Notes under the pieces: model-generated
What the model saw: only the letters and a program-made list of their open reading frames with translations
The model's database searches: none
Told to the model about the DNA's origin: nothing
Part shown: piece by piece, positions 3,855-5,467 of the stretch
Layout: the number at the start of each line of letters is the position of its first letter
How positions within the stretch are numbered: position 1 is the first letter of the stretch
Origin: Gammaproteobacteria bacterium
Lineage (GTDB): Bacteria > Pseudomonadota > Gammaproteobacteria > UBA6429 > Thiohalophilaceae
Assembly: GCA_029880425.1 (NCBI GenBank)
Contig: JAOUOK010000160.1
Location: forward strand, 1 to 5,467
DNA: 5,467 bases
Direction of reading: 5' to 3'
Made by a program: the position numbers and the translations under genes

Positions 3855-5384
3855 ATGAACAAACTTTCATCAATTTCAACAGCCGTTGCTCTGGCTTTAA
3901 CTGCAGGCCAGGCTTTTGCAGGTGATTCAGCTACACAAACTCAATACGGTACTGCCAATAACGCTACGATTGATCAAGTAACCTATTCAGGTGATGCGCG
4001 TTCTGCGTCTCAATATCAAAATGGGAGTGAAAATAAAGCTACGATTACTCAACAAGGACTTAGTCAAAGCGCTAGTCAAAGCCAAAGCGGCAGTAAAAAT
4101 GTTGCTAATACTTTTCAAACAGGTTCTAAAAATAGCTCCAGCCAAATTACGTCTGGTAGCAATAACAACCAAAATACAATTCAGCATGGTACTGAAAATA
4201 AATCTACTCAACGTTCTGATGGTTTGGTTAAATTTGGAACACGTTATTACTCCTATGGCCCATCAACAAATAGCGTAGCAAGCACTTATCAATCAGGAAC
4301 AGCGAACAGCAGTGAAACATACCAATCAGGTGATAATAACCGTGCTTATACAACGCAATATGGCGTAAATAACAATTCGACTGTTAAACAAATTGGTAGA
4401 AGTAATTATGCAAGCGTTTATCAACCTACATCTGTTAATACATCTAATGTCTATCAAACAGGTTTAGCTAACCGTTCGTCTACACAACAATTTGGTACTC
4501 GAAATAATTCAGGCGTAAGTCAACACGGTACAGGTAACGTAAGCACTTCACTTCAATATGGTTCATACTCAAATGCAAACGTGTATCAAGGTGGAAGAGG
4601 AAACAACTCATATTTCCGCCAATATGGTATGGTGAACAGCCTTGGAGTATCACAAAACGGTAATTATAATGGTTCAAGTGTTCTTCAAAGCGGTAATAAC
4701 CTTACTGCAAATATTCGACAGTCTGGAACAGGTAACGGTTCTGCTTTAACTCAATATGGAAGCCGTAATTCTGCGTCTGTCAATCAAAGTGGCTCTTACA
4801 ACAGTTCAAGTATTGGGCAAAGTTACTCGTATAACAATGCTTCTGTAATTCAAAGAGGTGCAAGTAACCGCTCTAATGTTAACCAGTACTCTGCTGCATC
4901 AAGTAGTGCAACAGTAGACCAAAGTGGTAATGCTAACGTATCAGATATTTATCAACGTGGTACGGGTAATCAGGCAAGTGCTCAAGTGGGTTATTATGGT
5001 GGTGCTTATGGTTATGTAGGTAACAACAACAACTCTGATATTGACCAAGTTGGTAACGGTAATGCTGCAAGTACTTTGGTTTATTATGGTGATCGAAATA
5101 AAGCAAAAATCGAGCAAACGGGGAATGGTAATCGTGCATCAGCTACCCAGTCTGGTAATGATAATGAAGCAACTATTTTGCAAACAGGTAATAGTAATCA
5201 AGCATACGCTTACCAAGGTGGTTCTGGTAATGATTCAACGATTACACAAACTGGTGATGCAAACAGAGCTTATACTACCCAATACGGTACAGCTAACGTA
5301 GCAACTGTGTCTCAGACTCAATCTGGTGACTATGCATCGGTATACCAAAGTGGTGCTGCCAACATTGCATCTATCATGCAATAA
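3855..5384 (+). CDS. csgA: CsgA-like major curlin subunit, greatly enlarged
   Basis: Major amyloid fibre subunit, exported unfolded through CsgG and polymerised on CsgB. The product has 509 residues against 151 in E. coli CsgA. A Sec signal peptide ends after GQAFA (A22). The rest is almost wholly about 41 half-repeats of about 11 residues (x-A/S-x-V/I-x-Q-x-G-x-x-N), such as STYQSGTAN, SNVYQTGLAN, SVNQSGSYN and TITQTGDAN. This suggests about 20 full repeats, compared with five in E. coli. Repeats begin almost directly after the signal peptide, and no Gly-rich N22-like segment is visible. Two interruptions stand out: about 118-139 (KFGTRYYSYGPS) and about 376-392 (GYYGGAYGYVG). By hand count there are 37 Tyr, no Cys and no Trp. 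AAGGGG at 3839-3844, 10 nt upstream, supports the start. It ends in IASIMQ with no other domain and is followed by a hairpin, so it is probably the last gene of the operon. Confidence 0.92.
   Translation: MNKLSSISTAVALALTAGQAFAGDSATQTQYGTANNATIDQVTYSGDARSASQYQNGSENKATITQQGLSQSASQSQSGSKNVANTFQTGSKNSSSQITSGSNNNQNTIQHGTENKSTQRSDGLVKFGTRYYSYGPSTNSVASTYQSGTANSSETYQSGDNNRAYTTQYGVNNNSTVKQIGRSNYASVYQPTSVNTSNVYQTGLANRSSTQQFGTRNNSGVSQHGTGNVSTSLQYGSYSNANVYQGGRGNNSYFRQYGMVNSLGVSQNGNYNGSSVLQSGNNLTANIRQSGTGNGSALTQYGSRNSASVNQSGSYNSSSIGQSYSYNNASVIQRGASNRSNVNQYSAASSSATVDQSGNANVSDIYQRGTGNQASAQVGYYGGAYGYVGNNNNSDIDQVGNGNAASTLVYYGDRNKAKIEQTGNGNRASATQSGNDNEATILQTGNSNQAYAYQGGSGNDSTITQTGDANRAYTTQYGTANVATVSQTQSGDYASVYQSGAANIASIMQ
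4323..4457 (+). repeat. 45-codon block in csgA, first copy
   Basis: Encodes residues 157-201, from QSGDNNRAYTTQYG to TSNVYQ. It aligns without gaps to residues 465-509 with 24 of 45 identities by hand count, including the shared RAYTTQYG and YASVYQ. This exceeds the general similarity among the curlin units, so it is marked as a higher-order repeat. Confidence 0.65.
5247..5381 (+). repeat. 45-codon block in csgA, second copy at the C-terminus
   Basis: Encodes residues 465-509, from QTGDANRAYTTQYG to IASIMQ, 924 bp downstream of the first copy. It forms the exact end of the protein, where the terminal strands would face the next subunit in a fibre. Confidence 0.65.
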
Positions 5385-5443
5385 AGCTTGAAACGTTGTG
5401 TCTGTGTTTAAATCTACTAAACATCGATTTCAACAAGATTGGA

Positions 5444-5467
5444 ACGGCGACCATAAATGGTCGCCGT
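5444..5467 (+). terminator. Probable intrinsic terminator of the curli operon (cut by window edge)
   Basis: ACGGCGACCAT (5444-5454) and ATGGTCGCCGT (5457-5467) are perfect 11-bp inverted arms around AA, in practice a 10-bp GC-rich stem with a TAAA loop. It begins 60 bp after the csgA stop. Any T-run would lie beyond the window, so rho-independent termination is inferred from position and stem strength. It could serve a convergent neighbour as well. Confidence 0.65.

Larger units (their letters stand above)
3921..5381 (+). repeat. Extended curlin repeat array of csgA (about 41 half-repeats)
   Basis: The region encoding mature residues 23-509 is one long array of Q-x-G-x-x-N units with a period of about 11 residues (33 bp). 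DNA copies are diverged but share words such as CAATCAGGT-like and GGTAAT-like motifs, which fits ancient internal amplification. Variation lies mostly in the strand residues; Gln, Gly and Asn of the turns are conserved. Confidence 0.88.

Noticed and set aside
3991..4278. Second open frame of 95 codons inside csgA
   Set aside because: Shadow frame produced by the periodic codon pattern of the curlin repeats; Lys/Leu-rich product without domain features and no Shine-Dalgarno. The 5041-5301 frame and the minus-strand frames inside csgA, csgB and csgG are rejected for the same reason.
3921..5381. Possible CRISPR array or DNA satellite because of 33-bp periodicity
   Set aside because: Copies are diverged and in frame, and encode the curlin Q-x-G-x-x-N unit; there are no identical repeats with unique spacers.
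1..5467. Mobile element or horizontal transfer boundary
   Set aside because: No transposase, integrase, tRNA or flanking direct repeats seen; base composition is not obviously different between yajR and the curli genes.

Overview
The window holds an almost complete curli (type VIII secretion / functional amyloid) gene cluster from a Gram-negative bacterium, most likely a gammaproteobacterium. The sequence is AT-rich (about 40 % GC by eye). All curli proteins match the Escherichia coli Csg families over their length, but they are diverged and differently arranged, so this is not an enteric genome. The genus cannot be fixed from the sequence.

Layout: positions 1-389 (minus strand) carry the N-terminal 129 codons of a YajR-type major facilitator transporter that runs off the left edge. 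A divergent intergenic region (390-636) holds a candidate csgD promoter with an overlapping 17-bp palindrome. Six curli genes then follow on the plus strand: csgD (transcription regulator), csgE, csgF and csgG (secretion accessory factors and outer-membrane channel, tightly packed), a 155-bp AT-rich intergenic region with a near-consensus CRP-type site, csgB (nucleator) and csgA (major fibre subunit). A perfect GC-rich hairpin, probably the operon terminator, ends exactly at the right edge. No csgC/csgH-type gene is seen.

How the genes work together (known for the families): CsgD activates the structural genes. CsgB and CsgA are exported by Sec, captured in the periplasm by CsgE, and passed unfolded through the CsgG nonamer. 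CsgF attaches to CsgG and positions CsgB at the surface, where it templates CsgA polymerisation into amyloid fibres of the biofilm matrix.

What is unusual: CsgA is very large (509 residues against about 151 in E. coli). It has roughly 41 half-repeats of about 11 residues, lacks a Gly-rich N-terminal targeting segment, has two repeat interruptions, and has a 45-residue block near the start that recurs at the extreme C-terminus. CsgB keeps the ordinary ten half-repeats. The pore-constriction positions of CsgG and CsgF differ from E. coli. All six genes are co-directional, unlike the divergent csgDEFG/csgBAC arrangement of enterics.
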